NCBI GenBank assembly: GCA_947648915.1
Contig: CANSPQ010000009.1
Coordinates: 1-46,519 of the forward strand
DNA: 46,519 nt
Source of the DNA: an uncultured Caryophanales bacterium
GTDB taxonomy: Bacteria > Bacillota_I > Bacilli_A > RF39 > UBA660
Reading direction: 5' to 3'
In this document: positions 16,396 to 23,937 of the stretch, in pieces
Layout of the letters: each line of letters opens with the position of its first letter
Position numbering within the stretch: the stretch's first letter is position 1
Made by a program: the position numbers and the translations under genes
The notes under the pieces: generated by a model
The model's input: the letters and a program-made list of their open reading frames with translations, nothing else
Told to the model about the DNA's origin: nothing
Databases searched by the model: none

Positions 16396-16471
16396 ATTAT
16401 TTTTGCATCGATTTTAAGTCAAAAAAATCCTTTCTGTAATACAAATTTTCTCATTTTGAAACAAAAAAATC

Positions 16472-17086
16472 CTAGTTTTCTAGAATTTCCTTTTTTTCAT
16501 TAAATAATAATTCACGATTCATATAGTAATATTGTATTGCAGAAACTACGGATAGAACTGCTGCAACAATTAGCAAAGCATCTGATACCTTAAAGTTCCA
16601 TAACTCAAATGGTAAATTATAGAATAAAGTAAGTACAATTCCTGTCATTAGGCATGCCGTTTTTATCTTACCTGATTTAATTGCCGCTACTACTTTTCCC
16701 TTATTTCCTACAACCATTTTGATAGAGTTAACCACGCTATCACGAATAATAATGACAACTGGGATAATAGGAGAAATAAATCCATTGGCAGATAAAATCA
16801 CCAAAACGGAATTTACAAGGATTTTGTCTGCAATCGCATCTATCATCTTTCCAAAATCAGTAACCATATGTTTTTTACGGGCAATATAGCCATCTAAGTA
16901 GTCTGTAATGGCTGCAATAATAAATAAGAAACCAGATAGGATATATTTTAAATCCACTACAATTGATTCATTGATAAACAATTTTGGTAAAGCAATTCCC
17001 GATGCATCTAATGGAAAAAGCAGTATTGTAACAATAAATAAGGATAAAATAATCCGACTTACGGTTATTTTATTCGGTAAATTCAT
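16472..17086 (-). CDS. pgsA: CDP-diacylglycerol-glycerol-3-phosphate 3-phosphatidyltransferase
   Basis: 204 residues. It has the CDP-alcohol phosphatidyltransferase signature DGx2ARx8Gx3Dx3D, seen as DGYIARKKHMVTDFGKMIDA. Several membrane helices. It makes phosphatidylglycerol phosphate, the committed step to phosphatidylglycerol. Its ATG overlaps the upstream stop codon in ATGA, so it is translationally coupled to the RodZ-like gene, as in many Firmicutes. Confidence 0.95.
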   Translation of the reverse strand: MNLPNKITVSRIILSLFIVTILLFPLDASGIALPKLFINESIVVDLKYILSGFLFIIAAITDYLDGYIARKKHMVTDFGKMIDAIADKILVNSVLVILSANGFISPIIPVVIIIRDSVVNSIKMVVGNKGKVVAAIKSGKIKTACLMTGIVLTLFYNLPFELWNFKVSDALLIVAAVLSVVSAIQYYYMNRELLFNEKKEILEN

Positions 17087-17583
17087 AATGTAACGCCTCG
17101 ATTCATTTCTACATAGGAAACAAGATTTTCTTGTTCATCTGGTTTTTCCGTATGGAATAAAGAAACGATATACCATATGGCACAAGCACTCGCAACAATC
17201 ATCACTAAGTAAATCATAAAAGGTGGAATACTCCATTTACGTTCTCTTTCTATGGTGTATGGAGAAGCAATTCGATCTTGTTTTTCTTCTTTTTTTTCGA
17301 TTTGTTTTTTCGCTCTTTTGATATCATCTAAAGATATCTTTGAAGTATAATCAAATAAATACTCATTAAATTCATCAATGATATCTTCATAATTCAGTCC
17401 TAAATACTTTGCATAATCACGAATAAAATATTTAAGTGCAAAGACATCTTTAAATTGTTCTTTATTGCCTTCTTCTATACTTTCGATTTGACTTGGTTTT
17501 ACCTTAAGATCACTAGCAGCCTCTTCAATCGAAAGACCAATATTCTCTCTTGCCTCTTTTAAAGCAATTCCGATTTCTTCCAA
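17083..17583 (-). CDS. RodZ/YmfM-like HTH membrane protein, short form
   Basis: 166 residues, TTG start after GGTGA. N-terminal HTH_25 domain (residues 3-68: IGIALKEARENIGLSIEEAA and YFIRDYAKYLGL, the RodZ pattern), a Lys-rich linker, then one membrane helix (about 122-143) and a tail of only about 20 residues. Full-length RodZ has a large extracytoplasmic beta domain that is missing here. It would link the MreB cytoskeleton to the elongation machinery; the reduced form may act mainly on the cytoplasmic side (inference). It starts about 30 bp after the RNase P RNA 3' end. Confidence 0.85.
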   Translation of the reverse strand: MEEIGIALKEARENIGLSIEEAASDLKVKPSQIESIEEGNKEQFKDVFALKYFIRDYAKYLGLNYEDIIDEFNEYLFDYTSKISLDDIKRAKKQIEKKEEKQDRIASPYTIERERKWSIPPFMIYLVMIVASACAIWYIVSLFHTEKPDEQENLVSYVEMNRGVTL

Positions 17584-17611
17584 GTATTCACCAACTTTCT
17601 AAATTCAAAAA

Positions 17612-17971
17612 AAATAATATTTTATAAGCCATGTTCTGTTCCTATTACTAGGCGACAAACATTTATCTATTGAATCATCAATCCCATAAAAGATTCGGTT
17701 CTCTTTTATCAGGCTCCCCTACCAAAATTTGGGTTTCTCGCTCGTGGGGTTTACCGCGTTCCATTTCCATCATTTCTGATTTCTTCGTCACTATGGCACT
17801 TTTAAACCTACTTTAACCATATCAATCGACTTAGGCTATTTCGTGAGCCGTTAGATTTCTCTACTAGGGGTTATGTCTTTCCCCTACACGAACACTACAA
17901 TCATCACAGATTGTGCGAGCATGGACTTTCCTCTACATTACTATGAATGCAGCGTTTGTCAAAATATTATT
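17612..17971 (-). ncRNA. rnpB: RNase P RNA, Bacillus type (class B)
   Basis: Conserved elements on the minus strand include GAGGAAAGUCCAUGCUCGCAC (5' P4 strand and J region), the GAAAC/GGUAAACCCCACGAGCG block, and a 3' AGAACAUGGCUUAUA. P1 is an extended AATAATATTTT/AAAATATTATT helix, followed by eight Ts. The catalytic RNA matures tRNA 5' ends. The gene lies right after gpsB, the arrangement known from Bacillus subtilis. Exact ends are estimated from P1. Confidence 0.93.
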
Positions 17972-18290
17972 CTTTTCCGTAGATAATTTTTTCCAAATTA
18001 GATAATCTTCTTAGAAGGTCTGCATTTGATACTTCTCCACCTGACTCTTCAGAAAGCACTTGTAATTTGGTTCTTAAGTTGCGAATTTCTTGTTTTAATT
18101 TGATGTTATCTTCGATTAGTTCTTTCTTTTCACTTTCAATTTCCTTTATGATAACCATAAATTCTTCATAATCGCGTATAATGACATCTAAAAATTTATC
18201 TACTTCTTGTGGTCGATATCCTCTCGTATCTATTTTAAACTCTTTTTCTAAAATATCTTTTCCAGTTAGTAAAATTCTTTCTTGATACAT
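17967..18290 (-). CDS. gpsB: Cell-cycle protein GpsB
   Basis: 107 residues, starting at the ATG at 18290 after GAGGTGG. The N-terminal DivIVA/GpsB domain carries the typical ILEKEFKIDTRGYRPQEVDKFLD membrane/PBP-binding signature, split here by position 12-34, then a coiled coil (40-75) and a short C-terminal helix (NADLLRRLSNLEKIIYGK) for trimerisation. It shuttles penicillin-binding proteins between elongation and division sites. The stop codon lies at the 5' end of the RNase P RNA. Confidence 0.95.
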   Translation of the reverse strand: MYQERILLTGKDILEKEFKIDTRGYRPQEVDKFLDVIIRDYEEFMVIIKEIESEKKELIEDNIKLKQEIRNLRTKLQVLSEESGGEVSNADLLRRLSNLEKIIYGKE

Positions 18291-18372
18291 ATAAACCACC
18301 TCAATTCTTATATACCTATTTTCTCAAAAAAAAAGGAATTTGTCAATCAATATTACATGTTTCCTTTTTCAT

Positions 18373-19626
18373 TTAAAATAAGGCAAATTCGGTTTGTTTT
18401 CTTGGAAAAGTAATGGTGACGATTGTACCCTTTTCTACCTCAGATAAATATTCTATTGTACCGCCATGTTCTTTTATAATTTCATTGGAAAGATAAATTC
18501 CTAAGCCTGTTCCTTTTTCTTTTGTCGTAAAAAATGGTTCTTTGATTTTATCAAGTTCTTCTTTGGTCATTCCTTTCCCATTGTCTTCAATTATTATTTT
18601 TAAATAGTTCAAATTTTCTTCTAATGAAACTTTTAAATATCCCCTTTTCTTGTTTGAAATTGCTTCTATGCTATTTTTAATGATATTGATAAGTACTTGT
18701 GATAAACGATTATAATCTCCTAGCATAAAAAGTTCATCCTCGTGAATATCAAATATCGCTTCTATATTGCGATCCTCTAAGATTGGAACAAAATTCTGAT
18801 AAATACTTTCTAGCAATAGGTTGACATCCATAATCTCTTTTTCAATTTTTATTTTATTAATGGATAAAAAATCTTCTAATAAAATCAAAACTCTTGCAAT
18901 CTCATCCTTTAATATAGGAACATATTTCCGGCTATGTTCTATATTATTAACATCAAACATATCTAAATATCCTTTACAAACAGCAATTGGATTTTTGATT
19001 TCATGCGTTATTTTAAATAAAGATTCTCTTAATTTCTTTTCTTTTTGAAATTCTTTTAGCTTGAGATGAAGGGATAGTACTTCTTCTGCACGTTCAAACA
19101 AATAAATCGTAAATTTGGTAATGACTACAAATGAAAAGTTTATGATAACGTAATCTAAAATATGTAGGTTAAGTGATGCGAACAAGCATAATATGGCAAC
19201 TCCCATTCCGATACATTTTCCTAACAATAGTAAATTGATAAGGATGGAAATATTCCATTTTTTCTTATTCCACAACTGATAAATTACATAATAAATCACA
19301 TATTCTAGGATTAAAAATGATAATGGAATTTTGAAGTAGAAGCTATAATAGGAAATAATACATATAGATAATAAAATAATGTTTGCGTTTCGCTTTTTTA
19401 AGTATGCAAGTACAAGTGGAATATTGAATAATAAGATTGGAGGTTGAATTGACATTTTTAATCCAAATCTTAATATTAAATAAAATGAGCTAATCAAAGC
19501 AAAATCTAAAAATAAATCACTTTTTTCCTTATTTAATGTTTGATTATAAGATTGGTATAACAAACAGAATACAAGTGGAAAAATGATAAAAATAACGTTA
19601 ATCATAATCGTTTCAAATAAATCCAT
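18373..19626 (-). CDS. Membrane sensor histidine kinase, KinB-like (sporulation kinase candidate)
   Basis: 417 residues, ATG after GAGGTGA. The first 180 residues hold about six membrane helices without a large extracellular loop. HisKA domain has His208 in FKITHEIKNPIA; HATPase motifs are NIIKNSIEA (N box), DNGKGM (G1), FFTTKEKGTGLGI (F/G2) and GGTIEYLSEVEKGT. No response regulator gene is adjacent. Orphan multi-span kinases with HEIKNP are typical Spo0F/Spo0A phosphorelay kinases (KinB, KinC), and two Spo0A boxes sit immediately upstream, so a feedback role in sporulation is likely but inferred. Confidence 0.88.
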   Translation of the reverse strand: MDLFETIMINVIFIIFPLVFCLLYQSYNQTLNKEKSDLFLDFALISSFYLILRFGLKMSIQPPILLFNIPLVLAYLKKRNANIILLSICIISYYSFYFKIPLSFLILEYVIYYVIYQLWNKKKWNISILINLLLLGKCIGMGVAILCLFASLNLHILDYVIINFSFVVITKFTIYLFERAEEVLSLHLKLKEFQKEKKLRESLFKITHEIKNPIAVCKGYLDMFDVNNIEHSRKYVPILKDEIARVLILLEDFLSINKIKIEKEIMDVNLLLESIYQNFVPILEDRNIEAIFDIHEDELFMLGDYNRLSQVLINIIKNSIEAISNKKRGYLKVSLEENLNYLKIIIEDNGKGMTKEELDKIKEPFFTTKEKGTGLGIYLSNEIIKEHGGTIEYLSEVEKGTIVTITFPRKQTEFALF

Positions 19627-19660
19627 TATCTCACCTCGACAAAATTGTACATTTTTTGAT

Positions 19661-19677
19661 TGTCGAATCTTGTCGAA
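19661..19677 (+). promoter_or_regulatory. Tandem Spo0A boxes upstream of the kinase gene
   Basis: TGTCGAA at 19661-19667 and again at 19671-19677, exactly ten bases apart (one helical turn). This matches the Spo0A box consensus TGTCGAA twice. A six-of-seven match (TGTCGAG) on the minus strand's complement lies at 19635-19641, overlapping the ribosome site. Spacing fits cooperative Spo0A dimer binding. Confidence 0.65.
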
Positions 19678-19720
19678 ATATGAATTTTCTATAGATTATA
19701 AGAAAAAAAACGATATTTTT

Positions 19721-20035
19721 TTACCGTCTCAATTCGTCAATTTGTTTTTTAAGTTGTCGTGCCTCATCCCCTAATATAATTTTCAGTTGATTGTCAATTT
19801 CGACAATTCCTTTCGCACCCATTTTCTGGATTGCCTCTTTATTGACTAATTCTACATTTTTAAGGGTTACAACAAATCTAGATTTATTGACTTCATAGCT
19901 TACGATATTGTCTTTTCCACCTAAGCTTGCAACCAATTTATTCATTTCAATTTTAATATCTTTTTTCATTGCTTTTGATACCGCAAATGCAATAAGAACT
20001 AAAACTATAATTATAATTAAATATTGTAAATTCAT
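19721..20035 (-). CDS. Membrane-anchored EIIB-like domain protein without the active cysteine
   Basis: 104 residues. One N-terminal membrane helix (4-20) precedes a compact domain that matches glucose-type PTS EIIB: LVASLGGKDNIVSYEVNKSRFVVTLK...MGAKGIVEIDNQLKIILGDEA corresponds to LGGKENI..V..C.TRLR..LKD...LGA.GV......VQ.I.G. The phosphorylated Cys of the CxTRLR motif is absent (VNKSRF). It therefore cannot carry the phosphate and is presumably a structural or regulatory domain. It is divergent from rodA, with a Spo0A box between them. Confidence 0.75.
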   Translation of the reverse strand: MNLQYLIIIIVLVLIAFAVSKAMKKDIKIEMNKLVASLGGKDNIVSYEVNKSRFVVTLKNVELVNKEAIQKMGAKGIVEIDNQLKIILGDEARQLKKQIDELRR

Positions 20036-20098
20036 TTATTTCATCACCTATATTTATTATACTATATTTTTCCCAATTTTAATATCTTTTTCTAATTT

Positions 20099-20105
20099 TG
20101 TCGAA
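20099..20105 (+). promoter_or_regulatory. Spo0A box upstream of rodA
   Basis: A perfect TGTCGAA, 15 bp upstream of a possible -35 (TTGTAG 20120-20125, 17-bp spacer, TAAGAT 20143-20148). That promoter would leave a very short leader before the ATG at 20167, so the start of transcription is uncertain. A single 7-mer can occur by chance; proximity to the tandem boxes at 19661 gives it weight. Confidence 0.4.
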
Positions 20106-20166
20106 TGAACCGAATTCATTTGTAGTTTATTTTGTTTTCCTGTAAGATAAAAATAGGTGAAGTGAT

Positions 20167-21300
20167 ATGTTAAAATTATCTAAGTATCGTGTAGACAAAT
20201 ATTTACTTATTCCAATAGTTTTATTTGCAATTATTAGTATTATAATAATTTATAGTGCACAAACATTACTACCAAGTACGATGCAAGATTTAGCACTGAA
20301 ACAATTTCTCTGGTACTTAGTTGGATTTGTACTTGCATACGGAATTTTAGTAATTGGAAATGATTTTATGTTAAAAAATGTATGGATTCTCTATGTACTT
20401 GGAAATATATCACTAGTTGGCCTATTTTTCTTTGGAAAAGAAATTAATGAGGCAAAATGTTGGTATTCTATTCCTAGAATTGGTACTATCCAACCTAGTG
20501 AATTTATGAAAATTATCTTAATTTTATTGATAGCTAAATTGATTCAAGAATTTCATAAGAAATATACATCTCCTACAGTTTTAGAAGAATTTATATTTCT
20601 CTTAAAAGTTGCCCTTATTGTAGCAATTCCAAGTATTTTAACCTTTTTACAACCAGATACTGGAGTTGTACTTATTTATCTAGTAATTACAATCTGTATG
20701 TTATTTATTTCCGGAATTCGTTATCGTTGGTTCATTATATTATTTACAATTTTGGGACTTTCGGTTGGAAGTGTATTAATTATTTATTTTTGCAGTCAAG
20801 AACTTTTTATTCGAATTTTTGGGACAAGTTTCTTTTTACGAGTCGATCGATTACTAGATTGGTCAAGTGGATCTGGATTTCAATTGCAATATGGCATGAC
20901 AGCAATTGGATCTGGAGGATTATTTGGACATGGTTTTCATCATACTCCAATTTATTTTCCAGAGCCACAAACGGATTTTATTTTTGCCGTTTTCGCAAGT
21001 AATTTTGGATTCTTTGGATCTTTCTTGTTATTGGCTCTAATTGTTTTTTTTGATATTCGTTTAATCATAACTGCTATGAAAACAAGCTATGACATTGACA
21101 AATATATTATTGGAGGAATTGTCGGTATGCTAATCTTCCAACAGTTTCAAAACATAGGAATGACTTATGGAATTATGCCAATTACAGGAATTACCCTTCC
21201 CTATATCAGTTATGGAGGATCTAGTCTACTTAGCTACATGATTATGACAGGTATAATTCTCCATATATCCAATGAGAGTATGAGATACACAAATAAGTAA
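20167..21300 (+). CDS. rodA: SEDS-family peptidoglycan glycosyltransferase RodA
   Basis: 377 residues, about ten membrane helices. Family motifs: WYSIPRIGTIQPSEFMK (GFxxQPSE region), FLQPDTGVVLIYL (LQPDxG), PEPQTDFIFAVFASNFGF with the catalytic Asp, and LPYISYGGSSLL. The QPDTG and TDFIF pattern fits RodA better than FtsW. It polymerises lipid II into glycan during elongation with a class B PBP. Single gene on the plus strand, with RBS AGGTGA. In spore formers SEDS paralogues such as SpoVE also exist, and the nearby Spo0A box leaves that possibility open. Confidence 0.92.
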   Translation: MLKLSKYRVDKYLLIPIVLFAIISIIIIYSAQTLLPSTMQDLALKQFLWYLVGFVLAYGILVIGNDFMLKNVWILYVLGNISLVGLFFFGKEINEAKCWYSIPRIGTIQPSEFMKIILILLIAKLIQEFHKKYTSPTVLEEFIFLLKVALIVAIPSILTFLQPDTGVVLIYLVITICMLFISGIRYRWFIILFTILGLSVGSVLIIYFCSQELFIRIFGTSFFLRVDRLLDWSSGSGFQLQYGMTAIGSGGLFGHGFHHTPIYFPEPQTDFIFAVFASNFGFFGSFLLLALIVFFDIRLIITAMKTSYDIDKYIIGGIVGMLIFQQFQNIGMTYGIMPITGITLPYISYGGSSLLSYMIMTGIILHISNESMRYTNK

Positions 21301-21328
21301 CCATAACAGGTTACTTATTTTGTTTTTT
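21291..21328. terminator. Strong terminator shared by rodA and the convergent variable-protein gene
   Basis: Perfect 12-bp arms AAATAAGTAACC and GGTTACTTATTT with a 6-base loop, then TGTTTTTT for the plus strand. The left arm contains the rodA stop codon. It lies 17 bp past the stop codon of the convergent gene at 21337, on whose strand it also forms a hairpin. Confidence 0.9.
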
Positions 21329-21336
21329 CCTAATAT

Positions 21337-23055
21337 TTAATTGGTTTTAAGAAGTCTGGCACCATGGACAGCTGTAACATTGGATGAGGAATTGTTGAAA
21401 GCCCAAGTCCACCAACCAGCTCGAAAGGCATAAGTAAAATTACCACCAACAAGGGCAATTCTATTTCCAGAGTCAGAATAATAATAATCTGTAATATATG
21501 TATTTTCACTTCCATTTGTTTCAACTGGTAATGAAATTAATGAATTATTAGGATCATATCCTAATTTAGATATATATACTCCAGTTGAACTTGAATTAAT
21601 ATATCCAATAGGCTCGTAACATCCATCATATTTATCTGATTCATATTGATTCTTATTATAACAAATATAGGCTTGATTATCCTTGATATTGATTCCATCT
21701 ACAAATTGCCACATATTTCCAAAGATATCCTCTATTCCTCTATAGATAACTGAGCTGTTGTCTGTTCCATCTGCACTTCCTGAATGCATTCCTAGTATAT
21801 CACATCCACCACTTGTAGTTGGAGCTGTATGTGATGCATTGGTATATCCTGCTCCTAATTTAGCTTGGCTATTATAGTCTGCATATTCGACTAAATATAA
21901 TAATTGTAAGATAAAGTAATGATAATCTAGTTGACTAAATTCTTCCCCTAGATTTCTTGCATATGTTCTATAATCTGATATCATTTTATTTGTAAATGGC
22001 TTATACCCACTTCTACTATGTACTTTCGTTGTATCTCCACTCATTGTATATCTTCCTACACTAAATGCTCCGCTCTTTGTGTATCCTTCTTGATACTCTT
22101 TTGATATGGATATATATTCATTCTCTCCATCTTGATATCTTCTATAGTAAAACTCTGGTATATATGTTAATACTTCTCCATTACTTCCATCAAACTTAAA
22201 GTTTTCATCTCCATACCATGCAGTGATTGTTTTCGTATCTGTATTATAATTATAGGATTTGATATCACTCCATGGATAGATATGATCAAAATCATTTTGT
22301 ACAGAAGTTGTTCCCACTTGTGCATTTGCTACTAACCCTTCTGCATCATCTGTTCGTTCCCATGCACTTGATTCTGTTTCTATTGCTCTTTTGATTCCAT
22401 ATATCTTAGAGGATATTACTTCTGTTTCTACCAATTGTTTAACTGGTGAACACCTTTCCGCTCCTTTACTATTTATAGCACATACTTTTGCATATGCAGC
22501 TTCAATAGGATAAATACAACTATTATTTTCATTACTTCCTAAATTATTTATTTCATTACTTGATGTTCCGTAATAGCATTTTATTTCATTTATAGAGATT
22601 TCATTATCTAATTTATAATTTAATACTATATGGTTATCTTCAATATTTTTTTCTTCAAACTTTGGAGCAAGTAGTAATACAGTTTCACATTGATTTGTAT
22701 CTACTATGCTATATTCTCCATTACCATATTCATTCACTTCTATTTTTACAATTTGATTTAAGGGGATTTCTTTTCCTGTGGAAAGATCTTTTACAGGACT
22801 TTTTAATTTACCATCATTGACAAGAGTTTCAAGTGGAATACAGTATGTATCCCCAAAATACATTGAATACTCATTTGACCTTTCACTTAAATAGAGTTCT
22901 GTTGCGCTAGATATCAATTGCATTGCTGTTCCACTGATATTTTCTTTTTGAGAACGGATTTGATTAATGATTGTTGGTAAAACAATTATCGTTAATAATG
23001 CCATAATCAATATTACAGCAACCATTTCTATTAAAGTAAATCCTCTTTTTTTCAT
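21337..23055 (-). CDS. Pseudopilin-anchored C-type-lectin/FGE-like protein, probable DGR target
   Basis: 572 residues. The N-terminus KKRG-FTLIEMVAVILIMALL is a class III prepilin signal (cleavage after Gly5, Glu at +5). Residues about 30-220 are pilin-like and linker. From about 225 it follows the formylglycine-generating-enzyme/C-type-lectin pattern seen in phage and bacterial DGR target proteins: WERTDDAEGLVANAQVG, PWSDI, IPEFYYRRYQDG, YIGRYT-like FSVGRYT, YADYNSQAKLGAGYT, CDILGMHSG, YRGIEDIFGNMWQFVDGI. The last 36 residues, GGNFTYAFRAGWWTWAF...GARLLKTN, have the variable-region layout. Presented on the surface, it may bind changing ligands. No RT or template repeat is in the window. Confidence 0.8.
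   Translation of the reverse strand: MKKRGFTLIEMVAVILIMALLTIIVLPTIINQIRSQKENISGTAMQLISSATELYLSERSNEYSMYFGDTYCIPLETLVNDGKLKSPVKDLSTGKEIPLNQIVKIEVNEYGNGEYSIVDTNQCETVLLLAPKFEEKNIEDNHIVLNYKLDNEISINEIKCYYGTSSNEINNLGSNENNSCIYPIEAAYAKVCAINSKGAERCSPVKQLVETEVISSKIYGIKRAIETESSAWERTDDAEGLVANAQVGTTSVQNDFDHIYPWSDIKSYNYNTDTKTITAWYGDENFKFDGSNGEVLTYIPEFYYRRYQDGENEYISISKEYQEGYTKSGAFSVGRYTMSGDTTKVHSRSGYKPFTNKMISDYRTYARNLGEEFSQLDYHYFILQLLYLVEYADYNSQAKLGAGYTNASHTAPTTSGGCDILGMHSGSADGTDNSSVIYRGIEDIFGNMWQFVDGINIKDNQAYICYNKNQYESDKYDGCYEPIGYINSSSTGVYISKLGYDPNNSLISLPVETNGSENTYITDYYYSDSGNRIALVGGNFTYAFRAGWWTWAFNNSSSNVTAVHGARLLKTN
21364..21438 (-). other. Candidate DGR variable region
   Basis: Codes residues 540-564. 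Nearly all variable-looking codons end in T or C (TTT, ACT, TAT, GCC, TTT, ACT, GCT, GTT, GTC, CAT), as expected when template AAY codons are randomised at A. The stretch is adenine-poor and encodes many aromatics (F, Y, F, W, W, W) between the fixed GG, AG, NNSSSN and GARLL positions. Identification is by pattern only. Confidence 0.55.
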
Positions 23056-23091
23056 ATCGTCACATCCTTAGTATCATTATAACCATTTCTT

Positions 23092-23128
23092 AAAAAAAAA
23101 ACAACCATTCATGCTAGAATGATTGGTT
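23092..23128 (-). terminator. Terminator after rpmF
   Basis: On the minus strand an imperfect stem AACCAATCATTC/GAATGGTTGTT is followed by nine Ts, 15-50 bp past the rpmF stop and before the variable-protein gene. Confidence 0.75.
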
Positions 23129-23142
23129 AATTTAAAATAGCA

Positions 23143-23352
23143 TTATTCCGCTACTTCTTTTTCTTTTACAACTTCTTTTCCTTTATATGTTCCACAATTA
23201 GCGCATACTCTATGTCCTCTAACTGCAGCTCCACATTTTGGGCATGTTACTGTTGCATTTTCGCTTATTTTATAATGTGTACGACGTTTTCTACCTCTTG
23301 TTTTACTTACTTTTCTAAAAGGTACTGCAAACAATTGTAATTCTAATTTCAT
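23143..23352 (-). CDS. rpmF: 50S ribosomal protein L32
   Basis: 69 residues. [20 protein letters not shown] is the L32 signature, followed by a zinc ribbon CPKCG...CANCG. The N-terminal extension MKLELQLF before AVPF is longer than in many species. The C-terminus is Lys/Glu-rich. Co-transcribed with yceD, the common bacterial arrangement. Confidence 0.97.
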   Translation of the reverse strand: MKLELQLFAVPFRKVSKTRGRKRRTHYKISENATVTCPKCGAAVRGHRVCANCGTYKGKEVVKEKEVAE

Positions 23353-23373
23353 ATTCAGTTTACACCTCTCTTT

Positions 23374-23859
23374 TCATTTCAACAAATCTCTTAATTTTTG
23401 TAGTTCAGGATTTATTTGTTCATTTTGTTCCTCTGTGCAAAGTTTCCAACCTTCTCCCTCTAAAGAAAGATTTTCGGCATCTTCACTTATGACACGTGAA
23501 GGAATTTCTACCAGTATATTTTCCCATATAATTGGAAAAATATCAATAGTATTTTCCATTTTTTTATCAATTTCGCCTAATTCTTCTAACATTTCCCCAA
23601 TATTACCCTGAATGGTTACAGAAAAAGGATGATTGACTGGTTTTAAGGTAATTGCACAAGGTAATGTCATATTGCCTGTTACCTTACAATCCAATATATA
23701 TTCATCAATACTATCTTTGGTAAGAATTCCTTCTACATTTACATCGTTTAGTTCTAGTATGGATGTTCCCTTTAATTCCTCTTCTGTAAATGTTTTTGAT
23801 AATTGGATTTCTACTTCATTCACTACGCCACTTTTTAATCTTGTGATATCTATTATCAT
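23374..23859 (-). CDS. YceD/DUF177 family protein
   Basis: 161 residues, ATG after AGGTGA. The DUF177 pattern is present: a strand-rich N-terminal half, LDCKVTGNMTLPCAITLKPV-like core (here DCKVTGNMTLPCAITL), and an acidic C-terminal half ending in ELQKLRDLLK. YceD proteins accumulate with rpmF and are linked to 23S rRNA or large-subunit maturation. It lies 21 bp upstream of rpmF. Divergent from tmcAL, exactly as ylbN and ylbM neighbour each other in Bacillus. Confidence 0.9.
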   Translation of the reverse strand: MIIDITRLKSGVVNEVEIQLSKTFTEEELKGTSILELNDVNVEGILTKDSIDEYILDCKVTGNMTLPCAITLKPVNHPFSVTIQGNIGEMLEELGEIDKKMENTIDIFPIIWENILVEIPSRVISEDAENLSLEGEGWKLCTEEQNEQINPELQKLRDLLK

Positions 23860-23937
23860 ATAAAATCACCTGATTCATTATAGCATACCCTACTATATTT
23901 TTCAATCAGTTTATGATATGATTGATTTGGTGATTGT

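Noticed and set aside
21300-23100. Template repeat for the candidate DGR inside the window
   Set aside because: I found no second copy resembling 21340-21471 in the window; only the gene itself carries the sequence.
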